The notes below the pieces were generated by a model that was not told where the DNA came from, ran no database searches, and was given only the letters and a program-made list of their open reading frames with translations. This document shows positions 10,054 through 18,386 of a DNA stretch of 40,130 nt, one piece after another (positions within the stretch are counted from its first letter, which is position 1; each line of letters starts with the position of its first letter). Source of the DNA: Bacillota bacterium (lineage in GTDB: Bacteria > Bacillota > Bacilli > Alicyclobacillales > Alicyclobacillaceae); the NCBI GenBank assembly GCA_021799255.1, contig JAJZAV010000004.1:1-40130 (forward strand), read 5' to 3'. The position numbers and the translations under genes are program-made.

Positions 10054-10105
10054 GACCGTTGATAGGAGCGGTGGAACAACCTCCGCTCCATCCGCGGTCT
10101 TTTTC
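10054..10105 (+). terminator. Putative intrinsic terminator after the HAD gene
   Basis: GACCG ... GGAGCGG(10065-10071)/CCGCTCC(10083-10089) ... CGGTC followed by TTTTT. Confidence 0.55.
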
Positions 10106-10115
10106 GTTACGCACG

Positions 10116-10160
10116 TTGACAAACGCGGCGAGGTTGTCGATACTTAGTTTAGCAACTGAA
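10116..10160 (+). promoter_or_regulatory. Putative promoter with MarR-like operator for the ABC exporter pair
   Basis: TTGACA (10116-10121), 17-nt spacer, GATACT (10139-10144); imperfect palindrome TTAGTT-TAGC-AACTGA over 10144-10159. Confidence 0.45.
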
Positions 10161-10208
10161 ACTTTGCACCGTGCATCTTTTTGCGCACACGCGCTAGAGG
10201 TGAACCCC

Positions 10209-12023
10209 ATGATCAAGCTGTCTCGTTTATTAAAGGAACACTCCCTAGCCATCGGATCCGTACTCGTCCTCATCTTCCTTCAGTCGCTCGCCAATCTATA
10301 CTTGCCGAATCTGATGTCAAATATTGTGGATATTGGTATTGCGAAAGGGAACATCCCGTACATTTGGACCGTTGGACTTTATATGGTCCTCGTCACGGTT
10401 GGGGGTGCACTTTGTTCCGTCCTTGCCAGCTATCAGGCCTCTCGGGTTTCCACCGCATTTGGTCGCAAGCTGCGTAGTACGATTTTCCGACACGTTGAGG
10501 GATTTGCCCTGCACGAATTCGATAAATTGGGAACGGCATCTCTCATCACCCGTTCCACAAACGACATTATGCAGGTTCAGCAACTCGTCAACATGATGTT
10601 GCGGATGATGGTGATGGCTCCCATGATGGCCATAGGAGGCATCATCATGGCCGTGACGACGGATGCGAAACTGTCCATCATCATCGTTGTCGTGGTCCCC
10701 GTTCTCAGCCTTGGCATCTATGCGATTATGAGTAAGAGCATCGGTTTATTCCGGATCATGCAGTCCAAAATTGATACGCTGAATCGCGTCCTAAGGGAGA
10801 ATCTCACGGGCGTTCGGGTGATTCGCTCCTTTCACAGAACGGATTATGAGCTGTACCGTTTCGACGGTGCCAACCGGGATCTTACGAACACTGCCGTCCG
10901 GGTCAATCAGATCATGGCCCTCCTGTGGCCGCTTATGATGCTAATCATTAACTTTGCAACCCTCGCCATTCTCTGGTTTGGCGGAGTGCGCATTAACGAC
11001 CTGTCCATGCAAGTAGGCAACCTCATGGCCTTCCTCCAGTACGTGATGCAGATCCTCTTCTCCATCATGATGGTGTCCATGGTGTTCTTCATGTTTCCTA
11101 GAGCGTCGGCTTCCGCGGCCCGCATCAACGAAGTGTTGGAAACGGAGCCGGAAATTAAGGATTCACCGGTGTTCGAGCACCAACTCACAGCGCGTAGGAA
11201 GAGCCCCTCACCGGAAGCTCGTCTCGGCGAGGACGACCCGGGAACAAATGATGAGGGAGCGAAGGCCGACGGCGAGATCGTAGGACAAGTTGAATTTCGC
11301 GATGTGGCGTTTTCCTACGCTGGAGCGGAGGCCCCAGCGATTTCCGGGATCTCCTTTCTGGCGAAGCCCGGTCAAGTCACCGCTATCATCGGTGGCACCG
11401 GTGCGGGAAAGTCTTCGCTCGTCAACCTCATTTTGCGATTCCATGACGTCTCTTCGGGATCGGTTCTCGTGGATGGAATCGACGTGCGGGACATGCCGCA
11501 AGCGGATCTTCGTGCGAAAATCGGGTTCGTTCCACAGAAGGCGATTCTCTTCACGGGAACCGTTGCGGAGAACATCCGCTACGGGAAGGAAGATGCGACG
11601 GATGAAGAGGTGGAACATGCGGCGATAGTGGCCCAAGCCATGGAATTCATAGCCGACATGCCAGAGAGGTTCGATTCGCTGATCACGCAAGGGGGCACCA
11701 ACGTTTCGGGGGGGCAAAAACAACGCTTGTCCATCGCCCGGGCTTTGGTCAGAAAGCCCGAAGTCTACATTTTCGACGATAGTTTTTCGGCCCTTGATTT
11801 TAAGACGGATGCCAAGCTCCGGGCCGCTCTGCGCGAGGAGATTACCCATTCTACGGTTCTCATTGTCGCCCAGCGGGTCAGCACGGTCATGGACGCGGAC
11901 CAGATCCTCGTGCTCGATGAGGGCAGACAGGTGGGGCTCGGAACCCATCGTCAACTCCTGTCTTCGTGCGATGTATACCGCGAGATTGTCGCATCGCAGA
12001 TGTCGGAGGAGGAGATAGCATGA
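10209..12023 (+). CDS. Heterodimeric ABC exporter subunit 1 (TM-NBD fusion, noncanonical NBD)
   Basis: ATG 10209 chosen over the upstream track start; GGTGAGKSS, VSGGQKQRLSIARAL, Walker B VYIFDDSFSALD (Asp where catalytic Glu is usual). Confidence 0.88.
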   Translation: MIKLSRLLKEHSLAIGSVLVLIFLQSLANLYLPNLMSNIVDIGIAKGNIPYIWTVGLYMVLVTVGGALCSVLASYQASRVSTAFGRKLRSTIFRHVEGFALHEFDKLGTASLITRSTNDIMQVQQLVNMMLRMMVMAPMMAIGGIIMAVTTDAKLSIIIVVVVPVLSLGIYAIMSKSIGLFRIMQSKIDTLNRVLRENLTGVRVIRSFHRTDYELYRFDGANRDLTNTAVRVNQIMALLWPLMMLIINFATLAILWFGGVRINDLSMQVGNLMAFLQYVMQILFSIMMVSMVFFMFPRASASAARINEVLETEPEIKDSPVFEHQLTARRKSPSPEARLGEDDPGTNDEGAKADGEIVGQVEFRDVAFSYAGAEAPAISGISFLAKPGQVTAIIGGTGAGKSSLVNLILRFHDVSSGSVLVDGIDVRDMPQADLRAKIGFVPQKAILFTGTVAENIRYGKEDATDEEVEHAAIVAQAMEFIADMPERFDSLITQGGTNVSGGQKQRLSIARALVRKPEVYIFDDSFSALDFKTDAKLRAALREEITHSTVLIVAQRVSTVMDADQILVLDEGRQVGLGTHRQLLSSCDVYREIVASQMSEEEIA

Positions 12024-13945
12024 AATCGGGAGGGAGGCCGGATAAGAACCCTGCTCCGCGACAGCGGCGAACACGCAAAAGCGCAAGTCGTTCGATGCAA
12101 GGGGGCGCGATGCGCGGTGGACCGCCCATGGGAATGCCTGTTCAAAAGGCCAAGGATTTTCGCGGGACCCTGTTTAGGCTTGCAGGGTATTTTAAACCCC
12201 AGTGGTTTCTCTTAATCGTCGTTTTCATCGCCGCAGTGCTCAGCACCATCTTTGGGATTATTAGCCCGAAGATCATGGGAAACGCGACGACTGATTTGTA
12301 CAAAGGGTACTTTTTGGCGAGAAGCGGGGTTCCGGGTGCCGGAGTCGACTTCCACGACATTCTTCGGATACTCGTCACGCTCGCCATCCTGTACGTCTTG
12401 AGCAGCATCTTCAGCTACGTTCAGCAATATCTGATGGCCGGGATTGCTCAGCGCACCGTCTATGCGCTTCGCAAAGAGGTCAATGCCAAATTGACGCGGT
12501 TACCTTTGTCGTTCTACGACTCCAGATCTCACGGGGACGTTCTGAGCCGGTTTGTGAATGACTTTGATAATATTTCGAATACGCTTCAGCAAAGCCTAAC
12601 GCAGTTCATCACATCAGCAGTCACTCTGGTTGGCGTCGTCGTCATGATGTTTTCGATTAATTGGCTGATGACGGTGGTCATCTTCCTGACTCTCCCGCTC
12701 AGCATGTTCATCATACGGGTCATCGCGAAGCGCAGCCAACGCTACTTTGCAGATCAGCAGAGAACGCTCGGAGAGCTAAACGGGCATGTGGAGGAGATGT
12801 TCACTGGACACCAAATCGTAAAGGCGTTTGGCCACGTGGACAAATCGATTGCGGAATTCGAAGAAATTAACGAGGAACTGTACAAGGCGGGTTGGAAGGC
12901 GCAGTTTGTATCCGGAATTATCATGCCTCTGATGAACTCCGTGGGGAACCTGGGATTCGTATTTGTCAGCGTTTTGGGCGGAATTCTTGTCATCCGAAAT
13001 ACGATTACCATAGGCAACGTGCAAGCGTTTATCTCCTATGCGAGGCAGTTTTCGCAACCCATCACGCAGTTGTCAAGCATTGCAAACATCATCCAGTCTA
13101 CCATGGCGTCGGCGGAGCGCGTGTTTGAATTGCTCGATGAGCGAGCGGAAGTTGAGACGGGACCCGACGAGCCGATTCTCGAACGGGCCATAGGCGACGT
13201 CGATTTCGAAGGTGTTGTGTTCGGATACAACGAGGAGTCCCCCGTCATTCAGGATCTCACCATTCACGCGAAGTCGGGACAGACCATCGCGATTGTCGGA
13301 CCGACGGGGGCGGGCAAGACGACCTTGGTCAACCTGCTCATGAGATTTTACGATGTGGACGGAGGCAAAATCCTTGTCGACGGAGTGGACATCGCGGCGA
13401 TGCAACGCCATCATTTGCGCAGTCTGTTCGGCATGGTCCTGCAAGACACTTGGCTGTTTCATGGAACGATTCGAGACAACATCGCCTACGGTCGCGCGAA
13501 TGCATCGCACGAAGAGGTGGTGGATGCCGCGAGAGCGGCTTACGCAGACCATTTCATTCGGACGCTGCCCGAGGGTTACGATACCGTACTAAACGAAGAC
13601 GGTTCTAACATATCGCAAGGCCAGCGACAACTCTTGACCATCGCTCGCGCGATACTGTCGAATCCCTCCATCCTCATCCTCGACGAGGCGACGAGCAGCG
13701 TCGACACTCGGACGGAGGCTAATATTCAACGCGCCATGGCGGATCTCATGCGGGGCAGAACGAGCTTTGTCATCGCGCATCGCCTTTCCACGATTCGGGA
13801 AGCGGATCTCATTTTGGTGATGAACCACGGCGAGGTCATCGAACAAGGTACCCATGAAGAGTTGCTCGCGAAAGAAGGATTTTACGCGGATCTATATAAT
13901 AGCCAATTTACAGGGAAAGCCGCGGCGGACACCGTTCTCATGTAA
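12020..13945 (+). CDS. Heterodimeric ABC exporter subunit 2 (TM-NBD fusion)
   Basis: ATG 12020 after GGAGGAGGAG; GPTGAGKTT, ISQGQRQLLTIARAI signature, ILILDEATSSVD; overlaps the subunit 1 stop. Confidence 0.88.
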   Translation: MKSGGRPDKNPAPRQRRTRKSASRSMQGGAMRGGPPMGMPVQKAKDFRGTLFRLAGYFKPQWFLLIVVFIAAVLSTIFGIISPKIMGNATTDLYKGYFLARSGVPGAGVDFHDILRILVTLAILYVLSSIFSYVQQYLMAGIAQRTVYALRKEVNAKLTRLPLSFYDSRSHGDVLSRFVNDFDNISNTLQQSLTQFITSAVTLVGVVVMMFSINWLMTVVIFLTLPLSMFIIRVIAKRSQRYFADQQRTLGELNGHVEEMFTGHQIVKAFGHVDKSIAEFEEINEELYKAGWKAQFVSGIIMPLMNSVGNLGFVFVSVLGGILVIRNTITIGNVQAFISYARQFSQPITQLSSIANIIQSTMASAERVFELLDERAEVETGPDEPILERAIGDVDFEGVVFGYNEESPVIQDLTIHAKSGQTIAIVGPTGAGKTTLVNLLMRFYDVDGGKILVDGVDIAAMQRHHLRSLFGMVLQDTWLFHGTIRDNIAYGRANASHEEVVDAARAAYADHFIRTLPEGYDTVLNEDGSNISQGQRQLLTIARAILSNPSILILDEATSSVDTRTEANIQRAMADLMRGRTSFVIAHRLSTIREADLILVMNHGEVIEQGTHEELLAKEGFYADLYNSQFTGKAAADTVLM

Positions 13946-14003
13946 CGGAGTGCTCGCGTTGCGAAGACGGCCCACCGCTGTTGAATAATGGGAGGGACAC
14001 TAG

Positions 14004-15017
14004 ATGATTCGAGTCGCTATGCTCAGTTACTGGCACGTGCACGCAAAGGATTACACCGCGCAAGCTCTTGCGCACCCGTCCATCGAGTTGGCCGCCGTGT
14101 GGGACGAGTTGCCCGAACGGGGAAAGGCCAAAGCCGCTGAACTCGGGGTGACGTTCCACCAGGATCTCGATGAGTTGCTTCAAGATGACACCATTGCTGC
14201 CGTCATCGTCGACGCCCCAACGACGATGCATCGTGACGTTATGGTCAAGGCCGCAAACGCGAAGAAGCACATCTTCACAGAGAAGGTTCTCGCGCCTACC
14301 CTGCGTGAAGCACGCGAAATTCTGGATGCTGCGAATTCGTCCGGCATCAAGCTGACCGTGTCCTTGAGGCGCTTGTATGAGCCTTATACCGCAGCCATCA
14401 AAGCCGTGATTGACCACGGCGTACTCGGGGATCTCACGATGGTACGCGTGCGCGACGCTCACGACGGAGCGTCCGGTGGGTGGCTGGTGGATCATTTCTT
14501 CAATCGGAGCCAAACGGCCGGTGGCGCACTGATTGATCTCGGGTGCCATCCCATGTACCTTGTACGTTATTTCCTAGGCCTTCCAGATAGCGTTAGCACG
14601 AGCTTCGGGCACGTGACGGTCCGAGAGGTGGAGGACAATGCGGTGTCCGTCCTCAATTACAAAAATGGTGCTCTTGGTATCGCCGAGACTGGCTTCGTCA
14701 GCCCCTATTCGCCCTTTTCGATTGAGATCTACGGGACGACCGGGTCGTTGTTCTATGGGGGAGTTGACAATCGCATCCTGGTGAAGTCGATAAAGGATCT
14801 CTCGGGCCTTCCGTCAAAAGGACCTGCAGAGTGGGTGGAAGTCCCACTGGCGCCGCCGTCTCCTACCGCGCTGCAGCAGTGGGTCAATCACATTGAGGAA
14901 GACACTCTGGATCCGGAGAATCTGGAACTTGGAGTGGATCTCACCCGGTTGATGGAGGCGTCCAACTTGTCGGCTCAAAAGGGACAAATCGTCTTGCTCG
15001 ACTCCCTCGCAGAGTGA
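14004..15017 (+). CDS. Gfo/Idh/MocA family oxidoreductase
   Basis: N-terminal Rossmann fold and the FTEKVLAPTLREAREIL motif (EK motif); LGCHPMYLVRYFLG. Confidence 0.85.
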   Translation: MIRVAMLSYWHVHAKDYTAQALAHPSIELAAVWDELPERGKAKAAELGVTFHQDLDELLQDDTIAAVIVDAPTTMHRDVMVKAANAKKHIFTEKVLAPTLREAREILDAANSSGIKLTVSLRRLYEPYTAAIKAVIDHGVLGDLTMVRVRDAHDGASGGWLVDHFFNRSQTAGGALIDLGCHPMYLVRYFLGLPDSVSTSFGHVTVREVEDNAVSVLNYKNGALGIAETGFVSPYSPFSIEIYGTTGSLFYGGVDNRILVKSIKDLSGLPSKGPAEWVEVPLAPPSPTALQQWVNHIEEDTLDPENLELGVDLTRLMEASNLSAQKGQIVLLDSLAE

Positions 15018-15053
15018 GGCCGCGACGCAATCCGGACAGGTCCAAAAGAAAAC

Positions 15054-15095
15054 AAACGGGGCACAGGAACGCGTTGGCGACCTGTGCCCCGTTTT
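15054..15095. terminator. Strong bidirectional intrinsic terminator between convergent genes
   Basis: AAACGGGGCACAGG (15054-15067) / CCTGTGCCCCGTTT (15081-15094), with A-rich left and T-rich right flanks. Confidence 0.85.
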
Positions 15096-15150
15096 GCGCT
15101 ATCGTGCGTATGGCGGGATAGACCCGTCGCCGTAGCCCACTTCGTCGTGA

Positions 15151-16260
15151 TTACTCGTCCAGCGCGTTGTCCGGAAGACCAAGCGGCAGCGGATCCGGGC
15201 GCTCGCACGTGCTTTGCATGACGTAGTGTCGCCCCTCATTGGACGCGTCGTGGAAGCCATGCATCGCTTCAAGGACGTGGTAGGCCATAGCGGCGTTCGC
15301 GCGGTGTGCCCGGCCGCTTCGAATCGCATACGCCAGGTCCGCCACGCCAAGCCCTCGGCTCTGTTCCGTGTACCCGTGCAACAGCGGGATCTCGCTCCAT
15401 TCGCCGGCGCCCGCCCGTTGGACCAGAACCGGCCCGCCGAACGTGTTCGGATCCGGAACCCGCAAGGATCCTTCCGTCCCGTAGATCTCGATGCGCGGGA
15501 AAGCGGATGTCCCCCCGCGAATGTCAAAGCTCGTGATGAGCGTGCCTACGGCCCCGTTCTTGAAGTCCAGGACCCCAGCGATATGCGTGGGTGTGTTTAC
15601 TGTGATCTTCTGTCCATACTTCGGCTGGCTCGTGATGGTACGCTCTTTGAACGTGATGCGGGCCGATCCCGTTACCCTCTCTATGGGACCCATCAGGAAG
15701 ACCATCGCTGTCAGATAGTAGGGACCCATGTCGAACATCGGGCCGCCTCCTACCTGATAATAGAAATCTGGATCCGGGTGCCACGATTCGTGGCCCTTGC
15801 CCATCATGAATCCGGTGGCGGCGATGGGAGTCCCAATCCAACCGTCGTCGATGAGCTTGCGACAGGTCTCGATGCCACCGCCGAGGAAGGTGTCCGGTGC
15901 GGATCCCACCAGCAGTCCCTTCTCCTTCGCGAGTCGAAGGACTTCCTGGCCTTCATCCCGGGTTACCGCGAGCGGCTTCTCAACATACACGTTCTTTCCG
16001 GCTGAAAGCGCGGCTAACGAGACCTCGGCGTGCGCCTTCGGAATCGTCAGGTTGACCACAATTTCGATATCGGCCATGGCAAGCAATTCCTCAACCGTGC
16101 ACGCCACCGGAACGTCAAATTCGGCGGCTCTTGCCTTCGCTCTCTCTAAATCTATGTCGGCGCACGCAACGAGTTCCATAACGGGGAACCTGCGAATTCC
16201 CTTGAAGTAAGCGCTGCTGATGTTCCCGCAACCGATGATTCCTACTTTGACTGGTTCCAT
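15151..16260 (-). CDS. Gfo/Idh/MocA family oxidoreductase
   Basis: [38 protein letters not shown]. Confidence 0.9.
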   Translation of the reverse strand: MEPVKVGIIGCGNISSAYFKGIRRFPVMELVACADIDLERAKARAAEFDVPVACTVEELLAMADIEIVVNLTIPKAHAEVSLAALSAGKNVYVEKPLAVTRDEGQEVLRLAKEKGLLVGSAPDTFLGGGIETCRKLIDDGWIGTPIAATGFMMGKGHESWHPDPDFYYQVGGGPMFDMGPYYLTAMVFLMGPIERVTGSARITFKERTITSQPKYGQKITVNTPTHIAGVLDFKNGAVGTLITSFDIRGGTSAFPRIEIYGTEGSLRVPDPNTFGGPVLVQRAGAGEWSEIPLLHGYTEQSRGLGVADLAYAIRSGRAHRANAAMAYHVLEAMHGFHDASNEGRHYVMQSTCERPDPLPLGLPDNALDE

Positions 16261-16289
16261 GGTTCACGTCCTATCTCGATTCTTCGTTC

Positions 16290-16913
16290 TTACTTCGCCG
16301 CAAACAGCATACCGCGGCGCATCAGCGTAAGCGCGGGGGGCATCGCGACGATGTTTGCCTGATGGCCAAGGGAGGAGTAAAACACGCGACCAGCCCCGTA
16401 CGTTTTCGTCCAGACTACGGGCATCTCGACCTCGTCGAAGTATGTAACCGCGAGAACGCGAATAGCCGGATCCACGTGCATGTAGTACTTTTCGGAGCAA
16501 ACTTCGAAGTCCTCGACACCCTGTGTGATGGGATCGTCCTTCACCTTCATGTGGACGGTGTACGTGACTCCGTCGTTGCCGGGGTGAGCCACCCATTGCC
16601 CGCCTACCATGTACTGAAATTCGGTGGCTTCGCGAAACGAATCGGCGAGCCCGCCGTGGCAACCTGCAATGCCGACGCCGCTTTTGACGGCGTTCAGGAG
16701 GGGCTCCAACTGTTCCCGCTCTATCTTACCCATCGTCCAGACCGGCACGATGAGGTTCAAACTCCGGAGTTTTTCTTCATCGCGAAAGCTGTCGAGCGTA
16801 TCGGAGACCTCCACTTCGAAGCTCTCTTCGCGAAGCACCCCCGCCAAAATCTCCGCAACTTCCGCGGGCTGATGTCCCAACCAGCCTCCCTGCACAATCA
16901 AAGCCTTCTTCAT
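16290..16913 (-). CDS. ThuA-like domain protein (trehalose utilisation family, class I GATase-like fold)
   Basis: ALIVQGGWLGHQPAEVAEIL, GVGIAGCHGGLADSFREATEFQYMVGGQWVAHPG, WTKTYGAGRVFYSSLGH. Confidence 0.88.
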   Translation of the reverse strand: MKKALIVQGGWLGHQPAEVAEILAGVLREESFEVEVSDTLDSFRDEEKLRSLNLIVPVWTMGKIEREQLEPLLNAVKSGVGIAGCHGGLADSFREATEFQYMVGGQWVAHPGNDGVTYTVHMKVKDDPITQGVEDFEVCSEKYYMHVDPAIRVLAVTYFDEVEMPVVWTKTYGAGRVFYSSLGHQANIVAMPPALTLMRRGMLFAAK

Positions 16914-16941
16914 TTCGCTTCACTCCCACAACATCAGAATG

Positions 16942-18099
16942 TCATATGTCACTCACTTGAATCCAAGACCGATTGGCGATGGAGACGTCGACGGCTTCAA
17001 GGACCTGCTGGCACACGACGCCGTCTTCAAAATTCGGGATAGGTTGCCGCTTTTCCTCGAGCGCCTTCAGCATTTCCACCATCTCGTGGATGAAGGTCTG
17101 CTCGTACCCGATGGTGTGTCCGGGCGGCCACCACCTATCCGAGTATGCGTGGGCGGGATCCGTCGCCAGCACGCGCCGAAATCCTTGAACGTCCTCGTCG
17201 TCGTCGGTGAAGTAGACCGAAAGCTCGTTCAGCCGCTCGAAGTCAAACTTGACGCTTCCCTTGCTGCCGTTAATTTCAAAAGAATTGGTGCAGCGGTGAC
17301 CTGCCGCGAAACGCGTGGCTTCAAAGCTGCCGAGAGCCCCGTTCTCGAACCGTGCCAGGAACAAAGTGGCATCATCGACCGTCACGGGCCCCTTAGGTCC
17401 ATCGGCGTTTCCTTTGGCGCTGAGTCCGGCCATCTCTGAGGGGAGAGGACGTTCCTTCACGAAGGTGTCGTTCATCCCAACCACTTCGCGGATGGAGCCG
17501 ACGAGGTAATGAGCGAGATCGATCAGATGAGCCCCGAGGTCCCCGTGAGATCCCGACCCCGCCACGTCCTTTTGCAGGCGCCACACCAAAGGGAAGTTCG
17601 GATCGATGATGAAGTCCTGCAGAAACCACGCGCGAAAGTGATAGATCTTGCCGAGGCGTCCCTCATCAATCAGCTTTTTTGCCAATTGAATTGCGGGGGT
17701 GAATCGGTAGTTAAAGCCAACCATGTGCCGTATGCCGGCTTGTTTCACCGCTTCAAGCATGGCACGGGAGTCGGCCAAGTTGAGAGCCAGAGGCTTTTCG
17801 CAGAAGATGTCCTTCCCGTTGGCCGCGGCCGCGAGCACAATTTCCTTATGCACGTTGCTTGGCGCGTTGACGTCCACCAAATCGACGTCGTCGCGCGACA
17901 CCATGGCCTTCCAATCCGTCTGCGCATGCGCGAAGCCGAATTGGCGGCGGGCCTGTTCCAGCAACGTCTCATCTCGTCCGCAAATCACCTGTTTGATGGG
18001 CCTCGGGACGTCTGGGAAGAACAACGGGATGTCGTGGTACGCGTGTCCATGCGCTTTGCCCATAAATTTGTAACCAATCATTCCGACTCGGACGTCCAA
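16942..18099 (-). CDS. Gfo/Idh/MocA family oxidoreductase
   Basis: VGMIGYKFMGKAHGHAY, GKDIFCEKPLALNLADSRAML, GDLGAHLIDLAHYLVG. Confidence 0.9.
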   Translation of the reverse strand: MDVRVGMIGYKFMGKAHGHAYHDIPLFFPDVPRPIKQVICGRDETLLEQARRQFGFAHAQTDWKAMVSRDDVDLVDVNAPSNVHKEIVLAAAANGKDIFCEKPLALNLADSRAMLEAVKQAGIRHMVGFNYRFTPAIQLAKKLIDEGRLGKIYHFRAWFLQDFIIDPNFPLVWRLQKDVAGSGSHGDLGAHLIDLAHYLVGSIREVVGMNDTFVKERPLPSEMAGLSAKGNADGPKGPVTVDDATLFLARFENGALGSFEATRFAAGHRCTNSFEINGSKGSVKFDFERLNELSVYFTDDDEDVQGFRRVLATDPAHAYSDRWWPPGHTIGYEQTFIHEMVEMLKALEEKRQPIPNFEDGVVCQQVLEAVDVSIANRSWIQVSDI

Positions 18100-18300
18100 T
18101 GGACTTCACCTCCGAAGGATAGGTAAACCGAATGAGGAGTTTCTGGCGGAGCAATGGGAATGCCGCCTATTGCGTGGCGGGAGGGTAATGTCCCAGATCA
18201 CAAAACCCATCTGCCCGAACCCGCACGTCGAATCCGCTTTCAACTTGTGCTCGAAACCTCACAAGTGCGGTTCACGTCCCATAGAGGTCCACGCACGTGA

Positions 18301-18329
18301 ATTTTCATTCAGAGGAGTGAATTTGTCAA
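18301..18329 (-). promoter_or_regulatory. Putative sigma-A promoter for the Gfo/ThuA operon
   Basis: On the minus strand: TTGACA (18329-18324), 17-nt spacer, GAAAAT (18306-18301). Confidence 0.5.
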
Positions 18330-18340
18330 ATGGAACAAAT

Positions 18341-18375
18341 GGCACCGGGCAAAGGCCATCAGATCGCCCGGTGCC
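18341..18375 (-). terminator. Intrinsic terminator of the S13 peptidase gene
   Basis: 10-bp perfect stem GGCACCGGGC/GCCCGGTGCC followed on the minus strand by ATTTGTT. Confidence 0.65.
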
Positions 18376-18386
18376 GCCAAGGAGTG

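Noticed and set aside
10061-10110. GCGGTGGAACAACCTCCGCTCC...CGGTCTTTTT resembles a T-box antiterminator/terminator module
   Set aside because: It starts only about 15 nt after the HAD stop, so there is no room for Stem I/specifier; it lies upstream of a new promoter and fits an ordinary terminator.
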